This document shows positions 25,657 to 33,492 of a DNA stretch of 64,000 bases, piece after piece. A program made the translations under genes and the position numbers. The notes under the pieces are model-generated. The model was not told where the DNA came from. It ran no database searches and saw nothing but the letters and a program-made list of their open reading frames with translations. Within the stretch, counting starts at the first letter, position 1, and the number at the start of each line of letters is the position of its first letter. Source of the stretch: CAJBNH01 sp964447285 (GTDB lineage: Bacteria > Myxococcota_A > UBA9042); assembly GCA_964447285.1 (NCBI GenBank), contig CAYURO010000004.1:62001-126000 (forward strand), read 5' to 3'.

Positions 25657-26928
25657 CTAACTGCCGATGGCGGCGGAACGGGCGGCGATCGCCTGTGCAA
25701 GCTGCGGTCGGAATCGGGTGGCGACCGAGCGCACCGGCCAGGCCGCGGCCTCTCCCAGTGCGCAGATGGTGTTGCCCTCGATGCCGGTGCAGGCGTCGAT
25801 CAGAAGGTCGATGTGGGACTCGTCAGCAAGGCCTTGGTCCATCTTCTCGACGATGGCGGCGAGCCAGCCGGTGCCCTGACGGCAGGGCGTGCACTGGCCG
25901 CAGCTCTCGTGGCGGTAGAAGCCGGTGACGCGCTTCAGTACGTCGATCAGGTCGGTCCCGTCGTGCATGACGACGATGCCGGCAGTGCCGAACATCGAAC
26001 CCACGCCCTTCAAGCCGTCGAAGTCCATCGACGTGACCTGATCCACCTGCTCGGCGGTCAGGAACGGACACGACGAGCCGCCCGGGATCACACCCAGCAG
26101 CTCGCGGTCATCCAGGATGCCGCCGGCGAGGTCGTAGATGATCTCGCGCAACGACAGGCCCAACTTGACCTCGAACAGCCCCGGCTTCTTCACGTGGCCG
26201 CTGACGCCGACCAGCTTGGTGCCGCCGTTCTTGGGCGTTCCCAAGGCGTTGAAGCCGTCGGCGCCGATCTCAAGGATCACGGGCACGCACGCCAGCGTCT
26301 CGACGTTGTTGACGATGGTGGGCATCCCGAACAGGCCGATGTTGGCGGGAAACGGAGGCTTCAGGCGGGGTTGTCCGGGCTTGCCCTCGATCGACTCGAT
26401 CAGCGCCGTCTCTTCGCCGCAAATGTACGCGCCCGCGCCGGGGTGGGTGTAGATCTCGAGGTCGAAGCCGGAGCCTTGGATGTCCTTGCCCAGCCAGCCG
26501 GCCTTGCGCGCGTCGGCTATCGCCTTCTCCATCACGTCGATGGCGCGCCAGAACTCGCCGCGGATGTAGATGTAGCAGGTGTGGATGTTCAGGGCGTACG
26601 AGGTCAGCAGGCAGCCCTCGATCAGCCGGAAGGGGTCGTCTTCGAGGAAGTAGCGGTCCTTGAACGTGCCGGGCTCGCCTTCGTCGGCATTGACGACCAG
26701 GTAGCGGGGACGGCCGTCGTTCGGCAGGAAGCCCCACTTCACGCCCGCAGGAAAGCCGGCGCCACCGCGACCACGCAGGTTGGCAGCCTTGACCTCGTTG
26801 TGGATGGCGGCGGGACCTTGGGCAACCCACTTCGGCCAGACGCCGAAGCCGCCGAGCTTCTTGTACTCGTCCAGCTTGGTCAGGTCCTTGCCCAGGTGGT
26901 TGCGCAGCAGTACGCGATGCTCAGGCAT
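25657..26928 (-). CDS. nuoF: NADH-quinone oxidoreductase subunit F
   Basis: A 423-residue NADH dehydrogenase subunit carrying FMN and the N3 4Fe-4S cluster. Motifs are GRGGAGFPAGVKW (NADH), YLVVNADEGEPGTFKDR (FMN), YICGEETALIESIEG, and the cluster ligands ESCGQCTPCRQG plus a C-terminal GNTICALGEAA. Its ATG lies 8 bases inside the end of nuoE, so the two are translationally coupled. Confidence 0.97.
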   Translation of the reverse strand: MPEHRVLLRNHLGKDLTKLDEYKKLGGFGVWPKWVAQGPAAIHNEVKAANLRGRGGAGFPAGVKWGFLPNDGRPRYLVVNADEGEPGTFKDRYFLEDDPFRLIEGCLLTSYALNIHTCYIYIRGEFWRAIDVMEKAIADARKAGWLGKDIQGSGFDLEIYTHPGAGAYICGEETALIESIEGKPGQPRLKPPFPANIGLFGMPTIVNNVETLACVPVILEIGADGFNALGTPKNGGTKLVGVSGHVKKPGLFEVKLGLSLREIIYDLAGGILDDRELLGVIPGGSSCPFLTAEQVDQVTSMDFDGLKGVGSMFGTAGIVVMHDGTDLIDVLKRVTGFYRHESCGQCTPCRQGTGWLAAIVEKMDQGLADESHIDLLIDACTGIEGNTICALGEAAAWPVRSVATRFRPQLAQAIAARSAAIGS

Positions 26929-27445
26929 GGGCGGCCTCCGTCTCGGGCGACTTTTCGGTCCGCTGGGTGCGCAACTCTTCGATCAGCGCCTTCAGCCCGT
27001 CGGGCGTGACGTTGAAATAGTCCTTCTTGTTGACCTGCAGCGCGGGGGCATAGCCGCAGGCCGCAAGGCACTGGACGATCTCCAGCGTAAACAGGCCGTC
27101 GGGCGTCGTCTCGCCGGGGCCAATTTCCAGCACATCGCGCACCAGACCCACCAGGTGGTCAGAGCCGCGAAGACCGCAGGAGACGTTGGCGCAGATCTGC
27201 AAGTGCCACGTCCCCACCGGCTTCTTGCGGAGCATGGTGTAGAACATGGCCGTCGCAAACACCGACGCGAGCGGCAACTCCAACTCATCGGCGACCAGCT
27301 GCATGACCGCGTCTGACAGATGACCGAACTGGTCCTGAGCGACGTACAGCGTGGGAATCAACGCTGCCTGCTTGCGCGGATAGCGCGCGACCAACTCGGC
27401 GATCCTCTGCTTTGAGGCGCTCGAGAATGCCAAGGAACCCATCAT
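26921..27445 (-). CDS. nuoE: NADH-quinone oxidoreductase subunit E
   Basis: A 174-residue thioredoxin-fold 2Fe-2S subunit (N1a). Ligands are visible as CANVSC (Cx4C) and CLAAC (Cx3C). Start ATG 27445 (or 27442); the frame extends upstream to 27568, but that part is Arg-rich and not family-like. First gene of the nuoEFJKLMN operon, driven by the promoter at 27679-27707. Confidence 0.94.
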   Translation of the reverse strand: MMGSLAFSSASKQRIAELVARYPRKQAALIPTLYVAQDQFGHLSDAVMQLVADELELPLASVFATAMFYTMLRKKPVGTWHLQICANVSCGLRGSDHLVGLVRDVLEIGPGETTPDGLFTLEIVQCLAACGYAPALQVNKKDYFNVTPDGLKALIEELRTQRTEKSPETEAAHA

Positions 27446-27678
27446 GAAGACCTCGGACCGGGGGTGACCGCGTGCGGCGGCCGGGATGCGGGCTCGCCGT
27501 CGTCTGGACCGAAGGAACGGGCCACGCCAAACGGGAAGCGCGCTCGGGCGTGGCCGGGGGCGAAACACATGATGCTGTCGAACGCCGACCAGGACCCTTC
27601 CCAGCAGTCACCGGCCGCGGACGTTCTCAATTCGGGGAGCCCGATTCCGCCGAAACAACGACGGCAACGGACTGCGGC

Positions 27679-27707
27679 TACTTAGACGGGGGTCCGCCGA
27701 ATGTCAA
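27679..27707 (-). promoter_or_regulatory. Probable promoter of the nuo operon
   Basis: On the minus strand a perfect TTGACA is followed after 17 bases by TAAGTA. The leader to nuoE would be about 230 bases, long enough for regulation. Confidence 0.5.
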
Positions 27708-27764
27708 GGCACCCCCTCCCGTCGCAGCACAAGGTTCGTGGCGCCATGCGGGGTTGGCGATCTT

Positions 27765-27778
27765 TGACCTTTCGGTCA
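27765..27778. promoter_or_regulatory. Palindromic operator-like site
   Basis: TGACC-TTTC-GGTCA, a perfect 5-bp inverted repeat with a 4-base centre, three bases before a TATTGT -10-like hexamer. The placement would suit repression of the gene at 27893. Confidence 0.3.
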
Positions 27779-27892
27779 GGTATTGTGCAAGTCTTGGTTT
27801 TTGCGTGATGCAGCGCCCCAGCCTAGAGTCCGAAACTCCAGCCGGCGCCGGAGCCGGAGCCGGCGTGCGACCTACGCGAAGAGGAGAGCGAG

Positions 27893-28657
27893 ATGCGCGG
27901 TTTCATTTTGGCGGCAGGCTTGGGCACTCGGTTGCGACCGTGGACCGACCGGGTTCCCAAGCCGCTGGTCGAGATCGCTGGAGAGCCGCTGATCGAGCGC
28001 GCCGTGCGTCAGCTGGCAAAGGCGGGAGTGCGGGACATCGGCGTGAATTTGTTTCACCTGGGCGAGCAGATCCGCGACTACATGGGCGACGGGCAACGGT
28101 TGGGTGTGCGGCTGACCTGGTTCGACGAACGCCCGGAAATTCTGGGCACCGGCGGCGGCCTGAAGAACGCCGAGGATTTTTTGCGCGGGGGCGAGTCCGA
28201 CGCCTTCCTGCTGGTCAACGGTGACGTCTGGCATGACTTTGATCTGAGCGGGGTCATCGCGGCTCATCGTCATGGCGGGCTGGGAACACTGGCGATGCAC
28301 CGGACGGCGCGGCGCCCGGAACTGCACACGGTCGGTTGCAACATGGAGGGCGCGGACGTCGGCCGCATCGCGCACATCGGCGGCAAGCCGTCACCACAAC
28401 CACATGAGTTTATGGCGATCTATACAGGGATCGCCGTGTACGGTGTGCAGGTGTTCGACTGGCTGCCCGCCCAAGTGCAGAGCGGCCTCGTCAGCCACGG
28501 CTTGCTGCCGGCGATGCAGGCGGGGGTCGAAGTGCGCTGGGTCGAGCCGCCGGGCGCTTGGTACGACTGCGGCACGCCATCCGAGGTGCTGCGGGCCAGC
28601 CATCACGCGCTGAGTCAGCGGAGCGGAAACCTGACACGCTCGGCGTTGATCGGCTGA
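27893..28657 (+). CDS. NDP-sugar nucleotidyltransferase (MurU / mannose-1-P guanylyltransferase-like)
   Basis: A 254-residue Rossmann-type nucleotidyltransferase that couples NTP with a sugar 1-phosphate. The motif is FILAAGLGTRLRPWTDRVPKPLVEIAG at the N-terminus, read in two halves: the GLGTRLRP loop and the PKPL Lys. ETLGTGGGL-equivalent ILGTGGGL and FLLVNGDVW follow. The short single-domain length fits MurU-like or GMP-type enzymes rather than full GlmU. A GAGGAG-type ribosome binding site precedes ATG 27893. The substrate is not determined. Confidence 0.85.
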   Translation: MRGFILAAGLGTRLRPWTDRVPKPLVEIAGEPLIERAVRQLAKAGVRDIGVNLFHLGEQIRDYMGDGQRLGVRLTWFDERPEILGTGGGLKNAEDFLRGGESDAFLLVNGDVWHDFDLSGVIAAHRHGGLGTLAMHRTARRPELHTVGCNMEGADVGRIAHIGGKPSPQPHEFMAIYTGIAVYGVQVFDWLPAQVQSGLVSHGLLPAMQAGVEVRWVEPPGAWYDCGTPSEVLRASHHALSQRSGNLTRSALIG

Positions 28658-28683
28658 AGGCGCAAGGGTGGATGGGGCCGCAG

Positions 28684-30207
28684 CTACTTGAGGTTGAACT
28701 GAACCTCAGTCGAGCCGATGTGGATGCGGTCGCCGTCCTTCAAGAACACTTTGTGCACCCGCTGGCCGTTGACGAGGATGCCGTTCGTCGAGTTCATGTC
28801 CGCGACTTCATAGCGCATCTGATCGATCTTGATCGCGGCGTGGCGACGAGACACCGACCCGTCCTGAATGACGATGGTGTTGCCCTTCATCGAACCGATG
28901 GTGGTGACGTCGTCGATGAGCGGGAAGGTCTCGCCCGCCAGCGGCCCGGCCAGAACGACCAGCTTGCCACGAGAGGGGCCGTCGTACTCCTGACGCTGGT
29001 TGCCACCCGAGCCCGAGCCTTCGTCCGATCCCTTGCGGCGCGACACGAAGACGATCAGGAAGATGATCAGGCCGATGCCCAGCAGGCCGCCGACCACGAT
29101 GCTGACCCACTTGAGGATCGCGCCCCAAGCGATGCTTGGCTTGGGCATGCGGACGTCGTTGAACACCGCCTCGGAGACCGCACCATCCTTCATGGCGACG
29201 CTCAGACCGATGACGTGGTTGACCTCGTCCTTGCCCTTGACCGGCTCGCCGCCTTCGGGGATGTCGGCCAGCACCGCCTTGATCACATACTGCTTTTTGA
29301 TGCGCCCCGCGATGCTGTCCCACACCGACGGGATGCTGCCGAAGCCTTCCTTTGCCGAGGGGTCGATGCCCTTGTAGACGCCGCCCGTGCTGTTCGCGAC
29401 GGTCTGCAACAGCGGCAGATACATCGGGTCGTCGGCCGTATAGCCGATGGCGTGGATGCGGATCTTGTACTCCTCGTACTTGTCCAACACGTTCTGGATC
29501 TTCGAGATCAGCTTGTCCTTGCGCGTCTCGCGGTCCTTGCCGTCGGACATGATGACGATGAACCGCCGACGCGCTGAGCCCAGCTTCTCCAGGTTCTCCG
29601 CCAGATAGTTCATCGACTTGTCGATGGCGCGGACGATCTCGGGCGACAGCGTCTGCGTGCCGACCTGCTTGCCCAGGTTGTTCTCCGGCAGGGCATCCCC
29701 GTCGGGCACGGTCGCGTTGCTGACAGCCTCTGCCGCCTGCTTGAAGTCACTGGCGAACGAGTAGACCACCTCGTGGGGGAAGCCCTCGCGGTACTGCACG
29801 ACCGCGACCTTGTCGTTGCCCGACAGCATCTTGATGAAGCTTGCGGCGCCTTCCTTCTCCTGCTGATACGTCGAGTGTTCTTCGGACTCCCCCATCGCTT
29901 GGTAGGCCCGCGACGCATTCAGCAATAGCACGACCGCGATCGGCTCGCCGGCGTCCTGCGCCGTCTGCAGCTGGATGTCGGACGTGACGAGCGGCTTGCC
30001 ACTTGCGGTGAGCTTCAGGTCGGCGGGCGACAGGTTCTCGACCGGGTTGCCCTTCACGTCCAGCACGTCGACGTACATCGTCAACGTCTTCTCCTTGGCA
30101 TCGTAGGCGACGTGATCGATGACCACGCGACTGTCGGCCAGGGCCAGACCGGGCAGGAGCAGGACAAGCGCAGCCAGAGCCAGGCTCCAGCGCTTCCAGG
30201 GCAGCAT
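28684..30207 (-). CDS. Signal peptide-VWA-TM-FHA membrane protein of the CIS operon
   Basis: 507 residues. A signal peptide (1-24) precedes a von Willebrand A domain (about 88-305). Its MIDAS is degenerate (LLLNASRA, Asn97/Ser99, instead of DxSxS) though MSDGKD (Asp222) remains. One transmembrane helix spans about 366-388, followed by a basic stop-transfer and a Gly/Ser linker. An FHA domain (about 413-507) has intact phosphothreonine-binding motifs (SRRHA 453-457, STNG 473-476). Predicted topology: VWA outside, FHA in the cytosol. It lies 11 bases after the other FHA gene at the end of the CIS operon, suggesting an envelope link for the injection machine; that is inference. Confidence 0.85.
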   Translation of the reverse strand: MLPWKRWSLALAALVLLLPGLALADSRVVIDHVAYDAKEKTLTMYVDVLDVKGNPVENLSPADLKLTASGKPLVTSDIQLQTAQDAGEPIAVVLLLNASRAYQAMGESEEHSTYQQEKEGAASFIKMLSGNDKVAVVQYREGFPHEVVYSFASDFKQAAEAVSNATVPDGDALPENNLGKQVGTQTLSPEIVRAIDKSMNYLAENLEKLGSARRRFIVIMSDGKDRETRKDKLISKIQNVLDKYEEYKIRIHAIGYTADDPMYLPLLQTVANSTGGVYKGIDPSAKEGFGSIPSVWDSIAGRIKKQYVIKAVLADIPEGGEPVKGKDEVNHVIGLSVAMKDGAVSEAVFNDVRMPKPSIAWGAILKWVSIVVGGLLGIGLIIFLIVFVSRRKGSDEGSGSGGNQRQEYDGPSRGKLVVLAGPLAGETFPLIDDVTTIGSMKGNTIVIQDGSVSRRHAAIKIDQMRYEVADMNSTNGILVNGQRVHKVFLKDGDRIHIGSTEVQFNLK

Positions 30208-30218
30208 GGCTTCCTCCG

Positions 30219-30866
30219 TTACTCGACGGACTTGAACTTCATCTCGGAGCGGCCGAGGCGGACCTTGTCGTTGTCGATCAAGTCCTCCTTCGAGACCCGG
30301 CGCTCGTTCAGGTAGGTGCCGTTGGTCGAGTCGAGGTCGACCAAGGTGAACACCCCGTTTTCATGGCGAATGACCGCGTGCTTGGACGACAGGTAGGGGT
30401 CCGTCAGCACGACGTCGCAGTCTGCGGCGGTGCCCATCACGTTCTTGCCGTCGACCAGACGAAAGTCGCGCCCGCGCAGCTCGCCATTCATCACCACGAC
30501 CCAACCGACCACGGGCTTGAAGGTGCCGCGGTTGATCTGATTCAAGTCGATGGCGACGGTCTTCTCAGGCTCGGCGTAGTCACCGCCACCGCCACCGCCA
30601 CGAGAATCCTGACGCTCCGGCTCGGAGCGCTTCTTGCTGAACCACCCCATGGCGCCTCCCTTGGCTTTCTCTTTCGGCTTCTCGTCTTTCTTGCCGCCCT
30701 TGACCGCACCCTTGACCGCTTTGCCGGGCGCGTCGACCGCCTTGTTGAACTGCTTGGCCGCGCCGGTCTTCGCCTTGGTCAGCACGCCCGCCTTCTTGGC
30801 GTTTGCCGTGTTGACGACGTTGTCGATGCGTCCCTGACCGAGGGCACGGAAGAAGTCCCAGATCAC
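30219..30866 (-). CDS. Cytosolic FHA-domain protein of the CIS operon
   Basis: 215 residues from GTG 30866 (preceded by GGGAGGA). The N-terminus is a short hydrophobic start (MIWDFFRALG) followed by a long Lys/Ala-rich disordered region (about 20-90) and a Gly run. The C-terminal FHA domain (about 118-215) has SSKHA and STNG motifs intact, so phosphothreonine binding is likely. In type VI secretion such proteins mediate kinase-dependent assembly; here the role is inferred. It lies 104 bases downstream of the 514-residue baseplate gene. Confidence 0.85.
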   Translation of the reverse strand: MIWDFFRALGQGRIDNVVNTANAKKAGVLTKAKTGAAKQFNKAVDAPGKAVKGAVKGGKKDEKPKEKAKGGAMGWFSKKRSEPERQDSRGGGGGGDYAEPEKTVAIDLNQINRGTFKPVVGWVVVMNGELRGRDFRLVDGKNVMGTAADCDVVLTDPYLSSKHAVIRHENGVFTLVDLDSTNGTYLNERRVSKEDLIDNDKVRLGRSEMKFKSVE

Positions 30867-30970
30867 GCCGTCCTCCCATACCCTTTGGTCGCGTTGCTGC
30901 GGTCGTCACGGTCGCGTCGGCCTGAAGCACGTCAAGAATGGCACAGCCGCGCGGACGCGAGCAAGCAGCG

Positions 30971-32515
30971 TCAGGCCTTGCGCGCCGTCGGCTGGTAAGC
31001 CCACATCTTGAACACGTTGACGTCGCGGTCGGCCGTCACGGGCTTCAGACGCAGGCGCAGGCCGACCTCACGAACGTGTTCGGCCGGAATGACGTAGACC
31101 CAGTTGCGCCACCGGAACTTGCGGTCCGAACCGGCGCAGATGCAGTTCGCCAGGCGCCGCTCGTTGGCCTCGACCTCCGCCTCCCAGTCGCCGTGCACGT
31201 AGTCCATGCGCCACACGACGTAAACGTCCTTGCCCGGCTCGATGTTGCGCAGCTCGAAGTCCAGCTGACCGCCCTCGAACGCCATGCCCGCGTCCTCAAC
31301 GATGACGCCGTCGGGGTACTTCAGCTTCTGGCGGGTGCGGTACTTGTCGCGCTCGCCCGAGACGCGCCAGTTGTGCGTCTTCTCGCTCTCCGGATCGATG
31401 GGGTCGATCATGTCGACGAGTGCAAGGTTTTCGCCCTCGAGGCTCATGTTGTCGCTGAACTGCGCCGACCGCACCTTCAGGTTCTCGATCAAGGCGTTGG
31501 TGTCGGTCGTCTTGGCCTCGATCTTCTTGGGCGCCTTGAGGTGCTTGTCGAACATCGCCTCCATGAACTTGTAGCACTCCGTTTGGTAGTTCATCAGCGA
31601 GTTCAGGAACTCGAGGCTGAAGTGCCGCTCCTCGTACTTCTGCATCGCGATCTCGACGTGCTTCTTGAAATTCGCGAAGTCGCGCTGACTGGAGATCTGC
31701 GGAACGTTGGCCTCGATGTCGCCGACCAGCGTCCACTGATGGTTCAGGATGATCAGGTACAGCGAGAAGACGTTGCGCAGGTCTACCAACTGGGCGTGCA
31801 ACAGCATCTCGAGCGTCAGGAAGCCGTGCAGCACGTCCGACGCCGGCAAGATCTTCATCTGGTGGTACATGTACTGGTAGACGGTCTTGGAGCGCCGGAT
31901 CATCTCCAGCATCTCCCACAGCAGCGCGGGCGAGATGAAGCTGCCCGTGATGCCCGCGACCGGCACGAACCGCAGGTCCAGCTCGTTTGGCTGCGGATTG
32001 AAGGGGTCCTTGGCGTCGACGACGCGCTTGACGTCCTTGGTCAGGCTGACGCGCGCCAGCTCGACCTCGCTGAAGATGTCGGGCTCCGTGATGATCCACT
32101 CGACCTTGGCGCTCTCGGTGATGCGGCGATGGCCCTTGAAGTCCAGGTTCTCCTTGTAGGAGATGAAGTCCGAGAACTCCTCGATGTACCGCGCGACCAG
32201 ATACACCGTCGCCGGCAGCTTGAAGTCCGCCGGGTTCAGTTGCTTGATCTCGGGCTCCCACACGAAGATGTCGTGCCCTTCGGCGTCGACTGCGTAGCCG
32301 CTCTGGACCTCGACCGCCAGCTCGCCGCGACCGCGACCGGACGCGCGAAGTCCGCCCAGCGCCTGAGGAACGATGCCCGGGCCGTGCATCATCCGGTTGT
32401 GCAGCTTGCGCTTCTCGGTGTGGTACTGCTCACCGTCGTTCCAGTCCTTTTCCGTCGTGCGGAAGCCACGGAAAAAGTTGAGCCTTTTGTAGTTGCGGGC
32501 AGAGATATCGGCCAT
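30971..32515 (-). CDS. CIS baseplate-associated protein of unknown function
   Basis: A 514-residue soluble protein. The N-terminal motif RLNFFRGF...YHTEKRKLHNRMMHGPGIV (residues 11-49 in parts) resembles a recurring N-terminal pattern (HxxKRRLHNRxxHGxGVV) in proteins downstream of baseplate genes in CIS clusters. The middle is helical and the C-terminus beta-rich with several Trp. No enzyme motif was found. Position after tail protein I fits a baseplate periphery or attachment role. The family link is from memory of the pattern and not checked. Confidence 0.55.
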   Translation of the reverse strand: MADISARNYKRLNFFRGFRTTEKDWNDGEQYHTEKRKLHNRMMHGPGIVPQALGGLRASGRGRGELAVEVQSGYAVDAEGHDIFVWEPEIKQLNPADFKLPATVYLVARYIEEFSDFISYKENLDFKGHRRITESAKVEWIITEPDIFSEVELARVSLTKDVKRVVDAKDPFNPQPNELDLRFVPVAGITGSFISPALLWEMLEMIRRSKTVYQYMYHQMKILPASDVLHGFLTLEMLLHAQLVDLRNVFSLYLIILNHQWTLVGDIEANVPQISSQRDFANFKKHVEIAMQKYEERHFSLEFLNSLMNYQTECYKFMEAMFDKHLKAPKKIEAKTTDTNALIENLKVRSAQFSDNMSLEGENLALVDMIDPIDPESEKTHNWRVSGERDKYRTRQKLKYPDGVIVEDAGMAFEGGQLDFELRNIEPGKDVYVVWRMDYVHGDWEAEVEANERRLANCICAGSDRKFRWRNWVYVIPAEHVREVGLRLRLKPVTADRDVNVFKMWAYQPTARKA

Positions 32516-32565
32516 GTTCGTGTCCTTGCGTGGTTACCGCCTGAGGCGGGCGTATGCAGCGTGGG

Positions 32566-33453
32566 TCACTCGGGAGCGGACTCGTCGGCAAGGGAATCCT
32601 CGCCAATGGTCATGAAGGGGTCGAGGTCGACAAAGGCCTCGTCGGTCTGGAAGGTCAAAAAGTAAGTCGTGTGTGCAGGCTTTTCGGCCTGGATCACGCG
32701 GTGGATCCGCACAATCGTGTCGTCGCTGACGTCCTGCGGTGCCATCGGCAGGTGAACGACGAAGCAGTGGGACAGGTTCATCGGCGGCAGAACGGTCGAG
32801 GTCACGCCGATCTCGCTGGACACGCCGACGCGGAAGGGCTCGAAAGGCCACTCGTTTTCGCGGATGTCCGGGCGTACACCGATGTACATCTCCAGCAGCT
32901 CGGTCAACGCCGCCTTGGTGCCGCGCATGCTGTACAGCGCCGGCGCGAACTTCAGCCACTTGCGCTTCTTCTGCTCCGGCCAGTCGCTCTCGAGCTGCAG
33001 GGCAATCCAAGAACCCAGCCAATCCAGAAACCGCGGCTCCGTCTCCAGCGGCCGGAACAGCTGCGGCAGCCGGTCCAGATTGTGGGTCACCTTGTCGTGC
33101 AACTGCTGAAAAATCCACAGATACTCGTGCAACATCGCGTTGTCGCCCGAGCCCTGCTCTTGATACAGCTGCGGCAGAAACCGCACCCAACTCGCCTTGG
33201 CGACACTCAACTCGACCGTGGTGGTGCTGTCGACCAGCTGGCCGCGGATCGGAGCTTGCGAAACAACTGTGTTCTCAGGGACGTAGGCCTCGATATAGCG
33301 GGGCAGCGGCGGACCGAAGCCAGCCTGCTCCAGCACGATGCACGCGTCCTGGAACGCCATGCCGGCAAGCTCCGGCACGATGATCTTCTTGGCGCGTCGT
33401 TCGCCGGCCCGCGGGGGCAGACTACTTCGCGTGGTGGGGCGGGCTTCGACCAT
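32566..33453 (-). CDS. Phage tail protein I-like baseplate protein with N-terminal PASTA domain
   Basis: 295 residues. A PASTA domain occupies about 23-87 (VPELAGMAFQDACIVLEQAG, then VVSQAPIRGQ and VELSVAK). It is followed by the tail-protein-I domain of contractile injection systems (FLPQLYQEQ, LPQLFRPLETEP, MRGTKAALTELLEMYIGVRP). Tail protein I joins the baseplate wedge to the gpJ-like protein. PASTA domains usually bind peptidoglycan stem peptides; fusion to a baseplate protein is unusual and hints at cell-wall contact. Encoded between gpJ-like and 514-residue genes. Confidence 0.82.
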   Translation of the reverse strand: MVEARPTTRSSLPPRAGERRAKKIIVPELAGMAFQDACIVLEQAGFGPPLPRYIEAYVPENTVVSQAPIRGQLVDSTTTVELSVAKASWVRFLPQLYQEQGSGDNAMLHEYLWIFQQLHDKVTHNLDRLPQLFRPLETEPRFLDWLGSWIALQLESDWPEQKKRKWLKFAPALYSMRGTKAALTELLEMYIGVRPDIRENEWPFEPFRVGVSSEIGVTSTVLPPMNLSHCFVVHLPMAPQDVSDDTIVRIHRVIQAEKPAHTTYFLTFQTDEAFVDLDPFMTIGEDSLADESAPE

Positions 33454-33492
33454 CCGTTCCTCGCTGACGTGGACCTTGGGGGGCCCTCCCGA

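Larger units (their letters stand above)
27446..27892. other. Divergent intergenic region between nuoE and the nucleotidyltransferase gene
   Basis: A 447-base region without a credible gene. It holds the nuo promoter (27679-27707, minus), a TGACC-N4-GGTCA palindrome (27765-27778) and a -10-like TATTGT at 27781 facing the nucleotidyltransferase gene. Confidence 0.5.

Noticed and set aside
27464..27685. Plus-strand ORF of 73 codons upstream of nuoE
   Set aside because: Low-complexity composition, no ribosome binding site, and it runs across the nuo leader and promoter.
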